Assembly: GCA_049446715.1 (NCBI GenBank)
Contig: JBMTQX010000002.1
Span: 68,390-132,389 of the forward strand
Reading direction: 5' to 3'
DNA from: Eutrophocola sp049446715
Lineage (GTDB): Bacteria > Pseudomonadota > Gammaproteobacteria > Pseudomonadales > Pseudohongiellaceae
Length of the DNA stretch: 64,000 nucleotides
Shown here: positions 43,763-52,086 of the stretch, in pieces
Position numbering within the stretch: position 1 is the first letter of the stretch
Layout: each line of letters begins with the position of its first letter
Notes under the pieces: model-generated
Told to the model about the DNA's origin: nothing
What the model saw: the letters and a program-made list of their open reading frames with translations, nothing else
The model's database searches: none
Position numbers and translations under genes: made by a program

Positions 43763-44116
43763 TCATGGCTGCCCGGCCGGCATGATCCACTGCTCGGCCT
43801 GGTCGATGGATACCAACAGTTTGATCTTGTGACCAGGTTCGGTGCCCATGGCCTTGTAGATGGCGACCAGCTTCTGGGTTTCTTCATCGGTGACCACCAC
43901 GGCACGCCTGGCACCTGATGGCCACGGGCTGCGACTGGCGATCTGGGAGACCTCCGCCTGCGTCAGCTCTTCAACACTGCTGACATCGGTAAGGTCGATA
44001 ATCTGGCCCGAGGTGGCATCGATGAGGCCGCTTTCGAGCAGTTGTTTGGTCTTGCCCAGCCCTTCGACAAAATCCTCGAACGTGACCTGCCCGGAAACCA
44101 GGGTTCTTATGGGCAA
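43763..44116 (-). pseudogene. STAS/SpoIIAA-like protein, N-terminus probably lost
   Basis: 117 residues from a TTG. VSGQVTFEDFVEGLGKTKQ, IIDLTDVSSVEELTQAEVSQIA, RRAVVVTDEETQKLVAIYKAMG and KLLVSIDQAEQWI match small SpoIIAA/STAS-like proteins. These normally have some 12-15 residues (a first strand) before this region; here the frame starts inside it and overlaps the end of an M20 peptidase fragment. It may be a truncated gene joined by deletion, or a short functional form. Confidence 0.55.
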
Positions 44117-44571
44117 TACAGGCGGTGCATCAGCACGGCAGCGCGCTTGGCCTGTTGCGGCAGGGCAGACAGGATGCCGGTTTCCTCAACGGTATGACCA
44201 GCGGTACCGGACATGCCCAGGCCGTCAATGGCCATCTCTACATGGGCCGCCGTGAACGAGACATCGGCAGCACCGGCAAATAAGGGGTTCACGGCTGTCA
44301 CCGCGCCATAGCCCAGGTCCTGGCTGGCGCGACTGGAGATGGCCAGCAACTCGCGGTTGCCTTCGGTCGATGCCAGTGGCGGATAGCCATCACCGAAACT
44401 GATGGAGGCCCTGGTGTGAGGCAGGTTTTCACGGGCCAGTGCCCGCAAGGTGTCCTGGACACGGGCCGGCTGCTCCGGTGATACCGCCCGAATATCGCCC
44501 GTCACAACAGCGGTTTCTGCCACCACGTTGTCCTTGCCGAATGCCGTGCCGCTGTTGGCTTCATCATCATG
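44107..44571 (-). pseudogene. M20 family peptidase, C-terminal fragment only
   Basis: About 155 codons matching the last third of M20 (ArgE/DapE/CPG2-type) metallopeptidases: ANSGTAFGKDNVVAETAVV, GDIRAVSPEQ, ASISFGDGYPPLASTEGN, AADVSFTAAHVEMAIDGLGM, GHTVEETGILSALPQQAKRAAVL. The N-terminal catalytic domain with the HxD and DEE metal ligands is absent: upstream of about 44571 the DNA encodes a receiver-domain fragment on the other strand. It cannot be an active peptidase. Confidence 0.75.
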
Positions 44572-44778
44572 GATCTCACCTTGCCGGGCGGCATGGGTGG
44601 CAAGGAAGTGGTCGGCAAGGTGCTCGACATCCAGCCAGCGGCCCGGTTACTTGTCTCAAGCGGTTATGCCTTGGATCCGGTGATGGCGAACTCCAGCCGC
44701 TACGGATTCAGTGGCGTGATCACCAAGCCTTTCAGCATCTAGGAGCTGTGTCTGGAAGTGGCCCGGCACGTCAGCTGA
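44569..44778 (+). pseudogene. response-regulator receiver domain fragment with an internal TAG
   Basis: The plus frame reads MDLTLPGGMGGKEVV, RLLVSSGYALDPVMANSS, RYGFSGVITKPFSI, then TAG at 44740-44742, then ELCLEVARHVS. This is the second half of a receiver domain of the type fused to hybrid histidine kinases, starting right at the phospho-acceptor Asp. The TAG replaces the expected Glu of the I-E-E-L motif (a GAG to TAG change). The start of the receiver and any kinase are missing. It abuts the M20 fragment, so this is a deletion junction. Confidence 0.75.
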
Positions 44779-44799
44779 GCCGGGCCAGGCAGAACCGGA

Positions 44800-45294
44800 T
44801 TACAGGGGCGCTGACTGCAGGCGTCGCAGAATCAGGGTTACCAGTTCCAGACGCATTTCCTCTTCCATGAGTTCCCGTTCTTCCGCTTTGGCCACGGCAT
44901 TGTTGGGATCGGCCAGGTAAACCTTTTCAATAGCCAGCTCTTCCGGGCCCACCACGGCAGCCCCGCCACGGCGCAGCTGGAACGGCAGGGTCATGGACAG
45001 CTCGAATTCCCCGGCCCGGGCATTGGAGTTCACGCTTAACACGCGCTCTGTCACCGTCTCTGCTCCCACCACCAGTTCAAAGCCGTTGGCGCCTGGCGCA
45101 TCGAGCAGGGTGACATTGCCGGCCTCCAGCGTGCGTTGCAGCTGCGAGAGGATGTCCGTGTTGCCGTTGGTGCTGGATAGCGCGATGGACTGCAGCGCCG
45201 GCGGAATGGTGGTGGTGCCGCGCAGGTGAAAACCGCAGGCAGACAGCGTCAGCAGGCAGGCACCCAGGCAGGCAGTATGGAGGATTTTTTTCAT
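44800..45294 (-). CDS. lptE: LPS-assembly lipoprotein LptE
   Basis: 164 residues. A lipobox LSAC (Cys20) followed by GFHLRGTTTIPPALQSIAL is the LptE signature. LSQLQRTLEAGNVTLLDAP, an LRRGG loop and REEMRLELVTLILRRL-like C-terminal helix complete it. It plugs the LptD barrel and helps deliver lipopolysaccharide to the outer leaflet. In relatives it lies between leuS and holA; here a GNAT pseudogene separates it from leuS and about 19.7 kb separates it from holA. Confidence 0.9.
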   Translation of the reverse strand: MKKILHTACLGACLLTLSACGFHLRGTTTIPPALQSIALSSTNGNTDILSQLQRTLEAGNVTLLDAPGANGFELVVGAETVTERVLSVNSNARAGEFELSMTLPFQLRRGGAAVVGPEELAIEKVYLADPNNAVAKAEERELMEEEMRLELVTLILRRLQSAPL

Positions 45295-45386
45295 GGTTCC
45301 GGATTATAGCTTCTGGTCTTTACGGCGTCCCCCCCCCCCGGGCAACGTGGTGGGGCCAAAGTGAATCAGCTGGTCTGGCTGCGCGC

Positions 45387-45878
45387 CTAGTCCGCCCGGG
45401 CCAGGAAATAGGCATGGCAGTCATCCGTGCCAAAGGTCTGCGCTGTTAGGAATTGAAAGTCCAGGCGGGCATAAAAACGATGCGCCCGTGTGTTACTGGC
45501 CATAAGGTCTACCGGGATACCGGTGACGGCTGGGTTGTCAAAACAGGGGGCAATGGCCTGTTGCATGATGGTGGTGCCAAGGCCCTGGTTCAGATAGCGG
45601 GCTTCGCCAATGAAGATATCGATAGCACGCTGGTTTGCCGGCACCTCACTCCCGTAATGTTCCGGTTCCAGGGCTGGGTCGATGATCTGAACGAAGCCGA
45701 TCAGGGGAATGTTCCGTGTCGCGATCAGGCACTGCTGCCGGGGTCCGGCACTGCGGATGTCCTGAGCCCAGTCCCAGTCAGCGATACCGTCGGTCATGAT
45801 ATGCGGCTGCTGTTCCCAGTGCTGCAGTTAAGGCAGGTCATCCAGCGTGGCAGGGCGCAGCGCGATGACTGGCGGCAT
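45387..45878 (-). pseudogene. GNAT acetyltransferase (AAC(6')-like), broken by an in-frame TAA
   Basis: From ATG 45878 the frame reads LRPATLDDLP, then TAA at 45828-45830 (codon 17), then LQHWEQQPHIMTD...DWDWAQDI, IGFVQIIDPALEPEHYG, RAIDIFIGEARYLNQGLGTTIMQQAI and ASNTRAHRFYARLDFQF. This is a GCN5-related acetyltransferase of the aminoglycoside 6'-type group. The stop sits where the family has Leu, so one base change could explain it. A shorter protein from 45797 would lack the first strand and helix, which help form the acceptor site. It is inserted between lptE and leuS. Confidence 0.75.
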
Positions 45879-45894
45879 GCTGTCGCCCAGCGCC

Positions 45895-48369
45895 TCAGTT
45901 GGCGACGATATTGACCAGCTTGCCGGGTACCACGATCACCTTGCGCACGGTCAGGCCATCGGTGAACTTCTGCACGTTGGCATCGGCCATCGCAGCAGCC
46001 TCCATGTCCTCGCGGGAAATGTCGGCAGCCACGTCCAGCTTGGCGCGCAGTTTGCCATTGACCTGGACCACGATCTGGATGCTGTCCTGTACCAGGGCGC
46101 TGTCATCGCAGGCCGGCCAGGTGGCATCGATCATGGCGCCATCATGGCCCAGGTACTGCCACAGGGCGTGGCACATGTGCGGCACGATCGGGGCGAGCAG
46201 CAGGACGATGGTTTCCACGGCTTCATGGAACACGGCCTGGTTCTGGCCACCGTCCTGGATATCGTGGTCGTTGCTGAACTTGCTGACGTCGTTGTAGAGC
46301 TCCATGACGGCAGCAATCGCGGTGTTGAAGATCTGGCGGCGGTCGTAATCATCCGTGACCTTCTGGATGGTGCTGTGGGTTTTCAGGCGCACCGCTTTCT
46401 GGGCGTCATTCAGAGCGCCCGCATCAATGGCCACGGCCTGCGGCTGGTAGTCGCCCAGCAGTTTCCAGACGCGCTTGAGGAAGCGGTAGGCACCTTCAAC
46501 ACCCGAGTCTGACCATTCCAGGCTCTGGTCGGGCGGCGAGGTGAACATCATGTACATGCGTACGGTATCGGCACCGTATTTTTCGATCATGCTCTCAGGG
46601 TCAACGGTATTGCCGAGAGACTTCGACATCTTGGCGCCGTCCTTGAGCACCATGCCTTGGGTCAGCAGGCGCTTGAAGGGCTCATCGGTGGACACCAGTC
46701 CCTCGTCACGCATGAGCTTGTGGAAGAAGCGGGCATAGAGCAGGTGCAAAATGGCATGTTCGATGCCGCCGATGTACTGGTCCACGTCGAGCCAGTAGTC
46801 CGTGCAGGCGCGGTCGAGCATGACCCGGTCCTCACGGGGCGAGGCAAAGCGGGCGTAGTACCAGGAGCTTTCCATGAAGGTGTCGAAGGTATCGGTTTCA
46901 CGTTCCGCCTTGCCGCCACACGTGGGGCAGGTGGTTTCATAGAACTCAGGCATTTTCTTGATGGGCGAACCGGAGCCATCGAATTCGACATCGGTGGGCA
47001 AAACCACGGGCAGCTCACTTTCGGGCACGGGAACACTGCCGCAGCTGTCGCAGTTGATCATCGGGATCGGCGCGCCCCAGTAACGCTGCCGGCTGACGCC
47101 CCAGTCACGCAGGCGGAAGTTGATGGTTTTGCGACCGGTGCCGCGGCTTTCAAAGATGGCCGCGATGTGGTCAAAGGCCTCCTGGAAGGTTTTGCCGTCC
47201 AGGTCGCCGGAATTGATGCAGACACCCTTGTCGGTGAAGGCGGCCTGTTCCAGGTCGCAGGATACGCTGGCATCCGCCGGTGCGATAACCTGCTTGATCT
47301 CCAGGCCGTACTTCTTCGCGAATTCCCAGTCGCGCTGGTCATGGCCAGGCACCGACATGACAGCGCCGGAGCCATAAGACATCAGGACGAAGTTGCCAAC
47401 CCAGATGGGTACTTCAGCGCCCGTGAGCGGGTGGATGGCCTTGAAACCAGTGTCGACGCCGGCCTTTTCGATGGTGGCCATGTCGGCTTCCGAGACGCCG
47501 CCGACTTCCAGCGCGGCCATGGCCTTGGCAAGCGCCGGGTCAGCGGCTGCGGCTTTCTGCGACAGCGGATGTTCCGGAGCGACCGCGCAATAGGTCACCC
47601 CCATGATGGTGTCCGGACGCGTGGTGTAGACCTGCAGGTTTTCAGTTTCGCCTTTGACCTCGAAGGCAAACTCCAGACCTTCACTGCGGCCGATCCAGTT
47701 CTGCTGCATGACCCGGACACGCTCGGGCCAGCCTTCGAGCTTGTCGAGGTCGTCCAGCAGCTCCTGGGCATAGGCGGTGATCTTGATGAACCACTGCGGA
47801 ATCTTGCGGCGCTCAACAGGGGCGCCCGAACGCCAGCCCTTGCCGTCAATGACCTGTTCGTTGGCCAGGACGGTCTGGTCGATCGGGTCCCAGTTCACTT
47901 CGGCTTCTTTCTTGTAGACCAGGCCCTTCTTGTAAAGCTGGATGAAGAACCATTGTTCCCAGCGGTAGTAATCGACATGACAGGTGGCAATTTCGCGTTC
48001 CCAGTCATAGGCATAGCCAAGCTGCTGCAGCTGGGCGCGCATGTCATCGATATTGCTATAGGTCCATTTGGCCGGGGCCACCTTGTTCTTCATGGCGGCG
48101 TTTTCCGCGGGCAGGCCGAAGGCATCCCAGCCCATGGGCTGGAGCACATTTTTCCCGCGCATGCGCTGGAAACGGCTGACGACATCACCAATGGTGTAGT
48201 TGCGCACGTGGCCCATGTGCAGCTTGCCACTGGGGTAGGGGAACATGCACAGACAGTAGAATTTTTCCCTGCCGGGGTCAGCTTTTACGCGAAAGCTGTC
48301 ATGGTCCTGCCAGTACTGCTGAGCGTCGGCTTCAATGGCTATGTGATCGTAGTCTTTGTTCAAGGTCAT
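45895..48369 (-). CDS. leuS: leucyl-tRNA synthetase
   Basis: 824 residues, full-length class I synthetase. HMGH (51-54, in PYPSGKLHMGHVRNYTIGD) and KMSKS (from Lys580) are present, as is the CP1 editing domain with YTTRPDTIMGVTY and the C-terminal anticodon domain. Zinc-type cysteine pairs (CDSCG, CPTCGGK) are seen. It heads the unit leuS-GNAT-lptE on the minus strand. The long open frame on the opposite strand is a shadow. Confidence 0.97.
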   Translation of the reverse strand: MTLNKDYDHIAIEADAQQYWQDHDSFRVKADPGREKFYCLCMFPYPSGKLHMGHVRNYTIGDVVSRFQRMRGKNVLQPMGWDAFGLPAENAAMKNKVAPAKWTYSNIDDMRAQLQQLGYAYDWEREIATCHVDYYRWEQWFFIQLYKKGLVYKKEAEVNWDPIDQTVLANEQVIDGKGWRSGAPVERRKIPQWFIKITAYAQELLDDLDKLEGWPERVRVMQQNWIGRSEGLEFAFEVKGETENLQVYTTRPDTIMGVTYCAVAPEHPLSQKAAAADPALAKAMAALEVGGVSEADMATIEKAGVDTGFKAIHPLTGAEVPIWVGNFVLMSYGSGAVMSVPGHDQRDWEFAKKYGLEIKQVIAPADASVSCDLEQAAFTDKGVCINSGDLDGKTFQEAFDHIAAIFESRGTGRKTINFRLRDWGVSRQRYWGAPIPMINCDSCGSVPVPESELPVVLPTDVEFDGSGSPIKKMPEFYETTCPTCGGKAERETDTFDTFMESSWYYARFASPREDRVMLDRACTDYWLDVDQYIGGIEHAILHLLYARFFHKLMRDEGLVSTDEPFKRLLTQGMVLKDGAKMSKSLGNTVDPESMIEKYGADTVRMYMMFTSPPDQSLEWSDSGVEGAYRFLKRVWKLLGDYQPQAVAIDAGALNDAQKAVRLKTHSTIQKVTDDYDRRQIFNTAIAAVMELYNDVSKFSNDHDIQDGGQNQAVFHEAVETIVLLLAPIVPHMCHALWQYLGHDGAMIDATWPACDDSALVQDSIQIVVQVNGKLRAKLDVAADISREDMEAAAMADANVQKFTDGLTVRKVIVVPGKLVNIVAN

Positions 48370-48698
48370 TGGAAAATGTGATGCCTGTCGCGTTTTCGCT
48401 GTGTTTTCTTGGTTTGACTGAATGCCAGCTTACTGGCGTTTTCAGCTCTTGTAATCTCCGGGTGTCTGTGAAGGTCTAATGCAATACAGACCAGGGCTTT
48501 GAAACATGCTTTGCCGGCCCCGGGGCGTCATCGGGGGCGTCAATGTGAGGCCCCGAAAAAAGGCGCATAGGATACCAGAGAAGGGCTTAAAGAAGGAGTC
48601 TGAACGTCAGGAATTGCCCGGTTTGGGGCAATGCCGGCCTGCACAGGCACGCGCCGTAGGCGCGCCTGGTTCACGAGTAGTCAGTGAGAGAGAAGTAG
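48370..48698. other. intergenic region upstream of leuS
   Basis: About 330 bases before leuS and before the small ORF at 48699. It contains a GC-rich partly palindromic stretch (GGCCCCGGGGCG ... GAGGCCCCG, about 48518-48556) and a short hairpin GCGCC-GTA-GGCGC (48651-48663). No gene is supported. The leuS promoter must lie here. Confidence 0.4.
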
Positions 48699-48881
48699 AC
48701 GTATATAGGGTATGTCACTGAGATCCTCTCCAATGACGTGGTGTGGTTAAGCAATGAGAATCGACGCCTGATTTCGATTCACAAAAGTCCAGAAGAGGCG
48801 AGTTGTTACTGCAAGAATCATTTCAAGGTAGCCCCGGAAATTGTCGACCGGCGCAAGGAGCACCTGATGGATGTCGGCTAG
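48699..48881 (+). CDS. small unrecognised ORF followed by a terminator
   Basis: The frame is open from 48699 to TAG 48879-48881 and reads YVTEILSNDVVWL, ISIHKSPEEASCYCKN, VAPEIVDRRKEHL. It gives about 60 residues with a natural-looking composition (charged, two cysteines spaced as CYC). No ATG is in frame at the start; only non-standard or internal GTG codons are available, so it may be a remnant. A purine-rich stretch (GAGAGAGAAG, 48686-48695) lies just before it, and a strong terminator follows at 48941. No family is recognised. Confidence 0.35.
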   Translation, partial: TYIGYVTEILSNDVVWLSNENRRLISIHKSPEEASCYCKNHFKVAPEIVDRRKEHLMDVG

Positions 48882-48940
48882 GCCTGTGCGATGCCACCCC
48901 CCGTTTTTACTCATGCGCCTTGGCTTCGGGCGCTTCTTGG

Positions 48941-48968
48941 CCCTCTTCCTGAAGAGGGTTTTTTTTTG
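48941..48968 (+). terminator. rho-independent terminator
   Basis: CCCTCTTC-CT-GAAGAGGG, an 8-base perfect stem with a 2-base loop as written, followed by nine T residues. It is oriented for plus-strand transcription. The only plus-strand candidate upstream is the small ORF at 48699-48881. Confidence 0.85.
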
Positions 48969-49081
48969 CCATGCGATCGGAACTGCGGGTATGAATTGCC
49001 CGGTTGATTATGCTTTACTGATGCCCCGTTAGCCGTCGTCCAAAGCGGCACTTTTGATAGGTATTTACAGGGGGGAACGAC

Positions 49082-49831
49082 ATGAGCGGCAAAGTGGCAT
49101 TGATCACCGGTGCAGGTAGCGGCATCGGACAGGCCGTGGCCCTGGCCCTTGCCGAACAGGGTTATCGCCTGGTCCTGGCTGGCCGGCGCCAGGCAGCACT
49201 GGATGAAACAGCGGCCCTGCAGAACCAGCCGGCAGATGATGTGCTGTGTGTGCCCGTGGATGTCACGGACAAGGCTGGCGTTGATGCGCTGTTTGCCCGC
49301 ATTGCCGAGCATTTCGGACGCCTGGATCTGCTGTTCAATAATGCCGGCACGGGAGTGGGTGCGCCGCTGGAGGACTTGTCCGAGGCGGACTGGCTGAGCG
49401 TCATCAACACCAATCTCAACGGTGCCTTTTACTGCCTGCAGGGCGCCTTCCGCCTGATGAAGTCACAGTCTCCCCAGGGTGGGCGCATCATCAACAACGG
49501 TTCAATTTCAGCCGACCGGCCACGTCCCAATTCCATTGCCTACACCGCCTCCAAGCATGCCGTCACTGGCCTGACCAAGTCGGGTTCACTGGAAGGACGC
49601 CAATACAACATCGCCTGCGGTCAGATTGATATCGGTAATGCCGATTCCGGCATGGGGCACAAGGTGTCGAGCGGCGCACTCCAGGCGGATGGCTCAAGAA
49701 AGGACGAACCGCTGATGGCCATGGCGGATGTCGGCAGGGCGATTGTCTATATGGACAGCCTGCCCCTGGATACTAACGTCCAGTTCATGACGGTGATGGC
49801 CAGGGACATGCCTTATATCGGCAGGGGATAA
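49082..49831 (+). CDS. short-chain dehydrogenase/reductase
   Basis: 249 residues, classical SDR. GAGSGIG at 10-16 binds NAD(P), NNAG follows at about 91, the catalytic Ser is in NNGSISADRP, and YTASK supplies Tyr and Lys. The end lacks the usual PG loop (ACGQIDIGNADSGMGHK). The substrate is unknown. The start has a GGGGGAACG ribosome site. The gene is preceded by a terminator, so it is a separate transcript. Confidence 0.9.
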   Translation: MSGKVALITGAGSGIGQAVALALAEQGYRLVLAGRRQAALDETAALQNQPADDVLCVPVDVTDKAGVDALFARIAEHFGRLDLLFNNAGTGVGAPLEDLSEADWLSVINTNLNGAFYCLQGAFRLMKSQSPQGGRIINNGSISADRPRPNSIAYTASKHAVTGLTKSGSLEGRQYNIACGQIDIGNADSGMGHKVSSGALQADGSRKDEPLMAMADVGRAIVYMDSLPLDTNVQFMTVMARDMPYIGRG

Positions 49832-49837
49832 TTTTAC

Positions 49838-49975
49838 TCAGGGTGACTGCAGCATGAAAAAAATGCCAAAACCCAGCACGAAAATCATGATCGCGATGCC
49901 CATGTAAATGACCTGTACCGCGCTCAGGTCGTCCTTGGGCTGATTCTTGTTTTGCTCTGGTCCGGTATTGCTCAT
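49838..49975 (-). CDS. small single-pass membrane protein, 45 residues
   Basis: From ATG 49975: a hydrophilic Gln/Lys/Asp-rich N-terminus (PEQNKNQPKDDLSAV), one membrane helix (YMGIAIMIFVLGFGIFFML) and a three-residue tail. No family is recognised, but the composition is that of a real single-pass protein, and a short GAGAG site precedes it. It lies between the SDR and pepF. On the minus strand, pepF ends upstream of nothing else, so this gene follows its own promoter. Confidence 0.6.
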   Translation of the reverse strand: MSNTGPEQNKNQPKDDLSAVQVIYMGIAIMIFVLGFGIFFMLQSP

Positions 49976-50016
49976 GGTTCGGGCTCTCTTTGGATCAGTC
50001 TCTAAAGGTCAGTGTG

Positions 50017-51912
50017 TTACCGCTGGCGGCCTTCCTTGATATCCAGCAGTCGTTCCATTTCATCCATAGTGGCATTCATGCGGGCCACGATGGCCTGATA
50101 GGGTTCCGGGGTTGCCATGTCCACGCCGGCGGCCTTCAGCAGTTCATAGGGGTAGTCGGAGCCGCCTGCACGCAGCAGGTTCTTGTAGTTGTCCACCCCG
50201 TTCTGGCCGTTTTCCAGCATGTTCACGTAGAGCGCTGTACCGGCCGTGATGGAGGTGGCGTATTGGAACACGTACATGTTGTAGTAGAAGTGCGGTACAA
50301 ACATCCACTCGTTGGTATACAGGTCGTCAATGACCACCACGCCTTCGTCGTGCCCGTGGTAGCGCTTGAGGATGTCGGTATAGATTTCCGTGATGCGAGC
50401 GCCGGTCAGGGCTTCACCGCGCTCAACCGCCTCATATAGGGCCAGCTCGAATTCAGCGAACATGGTCTGGCGGAAATAGGTGCCGCGCATGTTTTCCAGG
50501 CCCTGGCCGAGGTAGAACAGTTTCTCGTCAATATCATCGGTGTTCTGCACCATGAACTGCTCAAGAATGAGCTCCAGGGATGTGGAGGGGATCTCGGCGA
50601 TGAAGGTGGAGTAGTCGGCGGTTTCAAACGGTTGTGCCTGCGCAGCATACAGGGTGTGCATGGCATGGCCCCATTCGTGGGCAAACGTGGACAGGGAATC
50701 GTAATCATCGTTGTGATTGAGCAGCAGATACGGGTGCAGGTCGTAGACCGAGCCATTCATGTAGGCGCCCGAGTCCTTGCCCTGCTGCGGGTACACGTGC
50801 ATCCAGCGCTCCTGCATGGCATCGCGCTGCATGTCGACCCAGTCGTCGCCGAGCATGTCCATGGCTTCCAGCGTGATGACTTTCGATGTCTCGATATCGA
50901 ACAGCTTGTCGAGTGAGACCAGCGGCGGGTAAATGTCGTAGTAGTGCATCTGTTCCACGCCCAGCATGCGGCCACGCAGTTTGAAGTAGCGGTGCAGGGT
51001 CGGCAGGGCCTTGTTCACTTCCTCGACCAACGTGTGATACACCGCCGGCGGCAGGTTGTCGCTGTCCAGTTCGCGTTCCAGCACGCTGTCGTAGTTACGG
51101 GCGCGGGCGGCCGCCACCTGCAACTGGACGTGGGCATTCAGTACCATACCGACGCTGGAATTGTATTCGGCCCATTTGCTCCAGTAGGCATCGAAGGCGC
51201 GCTTGCGCTGGTTACGATTCTGGCTGCCGCGCAGGGCACTGTAGCCCTGGGAATCGACGCGCACTTCCTCCCCGTTATCCAGGGTCAGTGTCGGCCAAGG
51301 AATGTCGGAGTTGGCGATCAGGGAATAGATGTTGGACGGCGCATCATAGGCCTGCGAAAAATAGGACAGCGCCTGCTCGGCTTCATCGCTGAGGGTGTGT
51401 TCGGCCATGCGCAGGGTGTTTTCCAGCATGAAGGCGAAGGGTTCCAGCTCCTCGTTGTCCTCAACAAAGCTGTTAATGCGTCCTTCACCGACCGTTATCA
51501 GCTCCGGGTCGATCCAGGCGGTGGCCTGGCTGAAACGGGCAAACAGGCCTTCGGCGAGCTGGCTGCGTTCCTGGGCATCGGTGACGCGCATGTCCTCATC
51601 CCGCTCCATGGACGCATAGGAATACACGCGCAGGATTTCCTTGTAGATGTCCGAGACATAGCGCATGGCGGCATACAGGGACTCGGCATCGGTCCCGAGC
51701 GTGCCGCGAAAACCCTCGATACTGTCTATCTGGCCCAGCAGGCGCTGGCGTTCAGCATCCCAGGCTTCCACGGAAGGATAAATTTCGGTGAGATCCCATT
51801 CGTAGGGATCGATCGTGTTGTCCTGGGCCAGCACTGGCGCGGAGCCAGCGCTGTACAGCGTGCACAGGCTCAATAAAAACAGGGCAATGCGGGGGAGACT
51901 ACTGGGGCTCAT
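50017..51912 (-). CDS. pepF: M3 family oligoendopeptidase F, exported
   Basis: About 631 residues. A signal peptide (IALFLLSLCTLYSAGSAPVLAQ) is followed by the PepF N-lobe (WDLTEIYPSVEAWDAERQ, FAFMLENTLRMAEHTLSDE) and the M3 catalytic region with FAHEWGHAMHTLY, which holds the HExxH zinc site. The third ligand region is PSTSLELILEQFM. It cleaves short peptides; export places it in the periplasm. The start at 51912 has a GAGGAAAG site; an extension to 51948 is less likely. Confidence 0.9.
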   Translation of the reverse strand: MSPSSLPRIALFLLSLCTLYSAGSAPVLAQDNTIDPYEWDLTEIYPSVEAWDAERQRLLGQIDSIEGFRGTLGTDAESLYAAMRYVSDIYKEILRVYSYASMERDEDMRVTDAQERSQLAEGLFARFSQATAWIDPELITVGEGRINSFVEDNEELEPFAFMLENTLRMAEHTLSDEAEQALSYFSQAYDAPSNIYSLIANSDIPWPTLTLDNGEEVRVDSQGYSALRGSQNRNQRKRAFDAYWSKWAEYNSSVGMVLNAHVQLQVAAARARNYDSVLERELDSDNLPPAVYHTLVEEVNKALPTLHRYFKLRGRMLGVEQMHYYDIYPPLVSLDKLFDIETSKVITLEAMDMLGDDWVDMQRDAMQERWMHVYPQQGKDSGAYMNGSVYDLHPYLLLNHNDDYDSLSTFAHEWGHAMHTLYAAQAQPFETADYSTFIAEIPSTSLELILEQFMVQNTDDIDEKLFYLGQGLENMRGTYFRQTMFAEFELALYEAVERGEALTGARITEIYTDILKRYHGHDEGVVVIDDLYTNEWMFVPHFYYNMYVFQYATSITAGTALYVNMLENGQNGVDNYKNLLRAGGSDYPYELLKAAGVDMATPEPYQAIVARMNATMDEMERLLDIKEGRQR

Positions 51913-52086
51913 GACTACTTTCCTCGAAATTGATCCGGCCATTTCCACTCACGAACCTGCAGTGTAATGGAGGGCCATGGACGCGCCAAGCCTGTTCTTA
52001 CGGGCTGGACGGCAACCCGTAACCCGTTTACCCTCAGCGGCGGAGTTACAAAAACAACAACATCTCTAGATAATGGAGGGGATACT

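Noticed and set aside
3923..45878. Genome-wide stop-codon reassignment to explain the in-frame TAA/TAG codons
   Set aside because: TAA, TAG and TGA all end housekeeping genes here (lipA, proA, dacA), and the internal stops occur only in accessory genes, two of which show other damage.
46657..48381. 574-codon open frame on the plus strand
   Set aside because: It is fully antisense to leuS, whose motifs are unmistakable. The composition is a mirror of the synthetase codons in a GC-rich genome; no signature seen.
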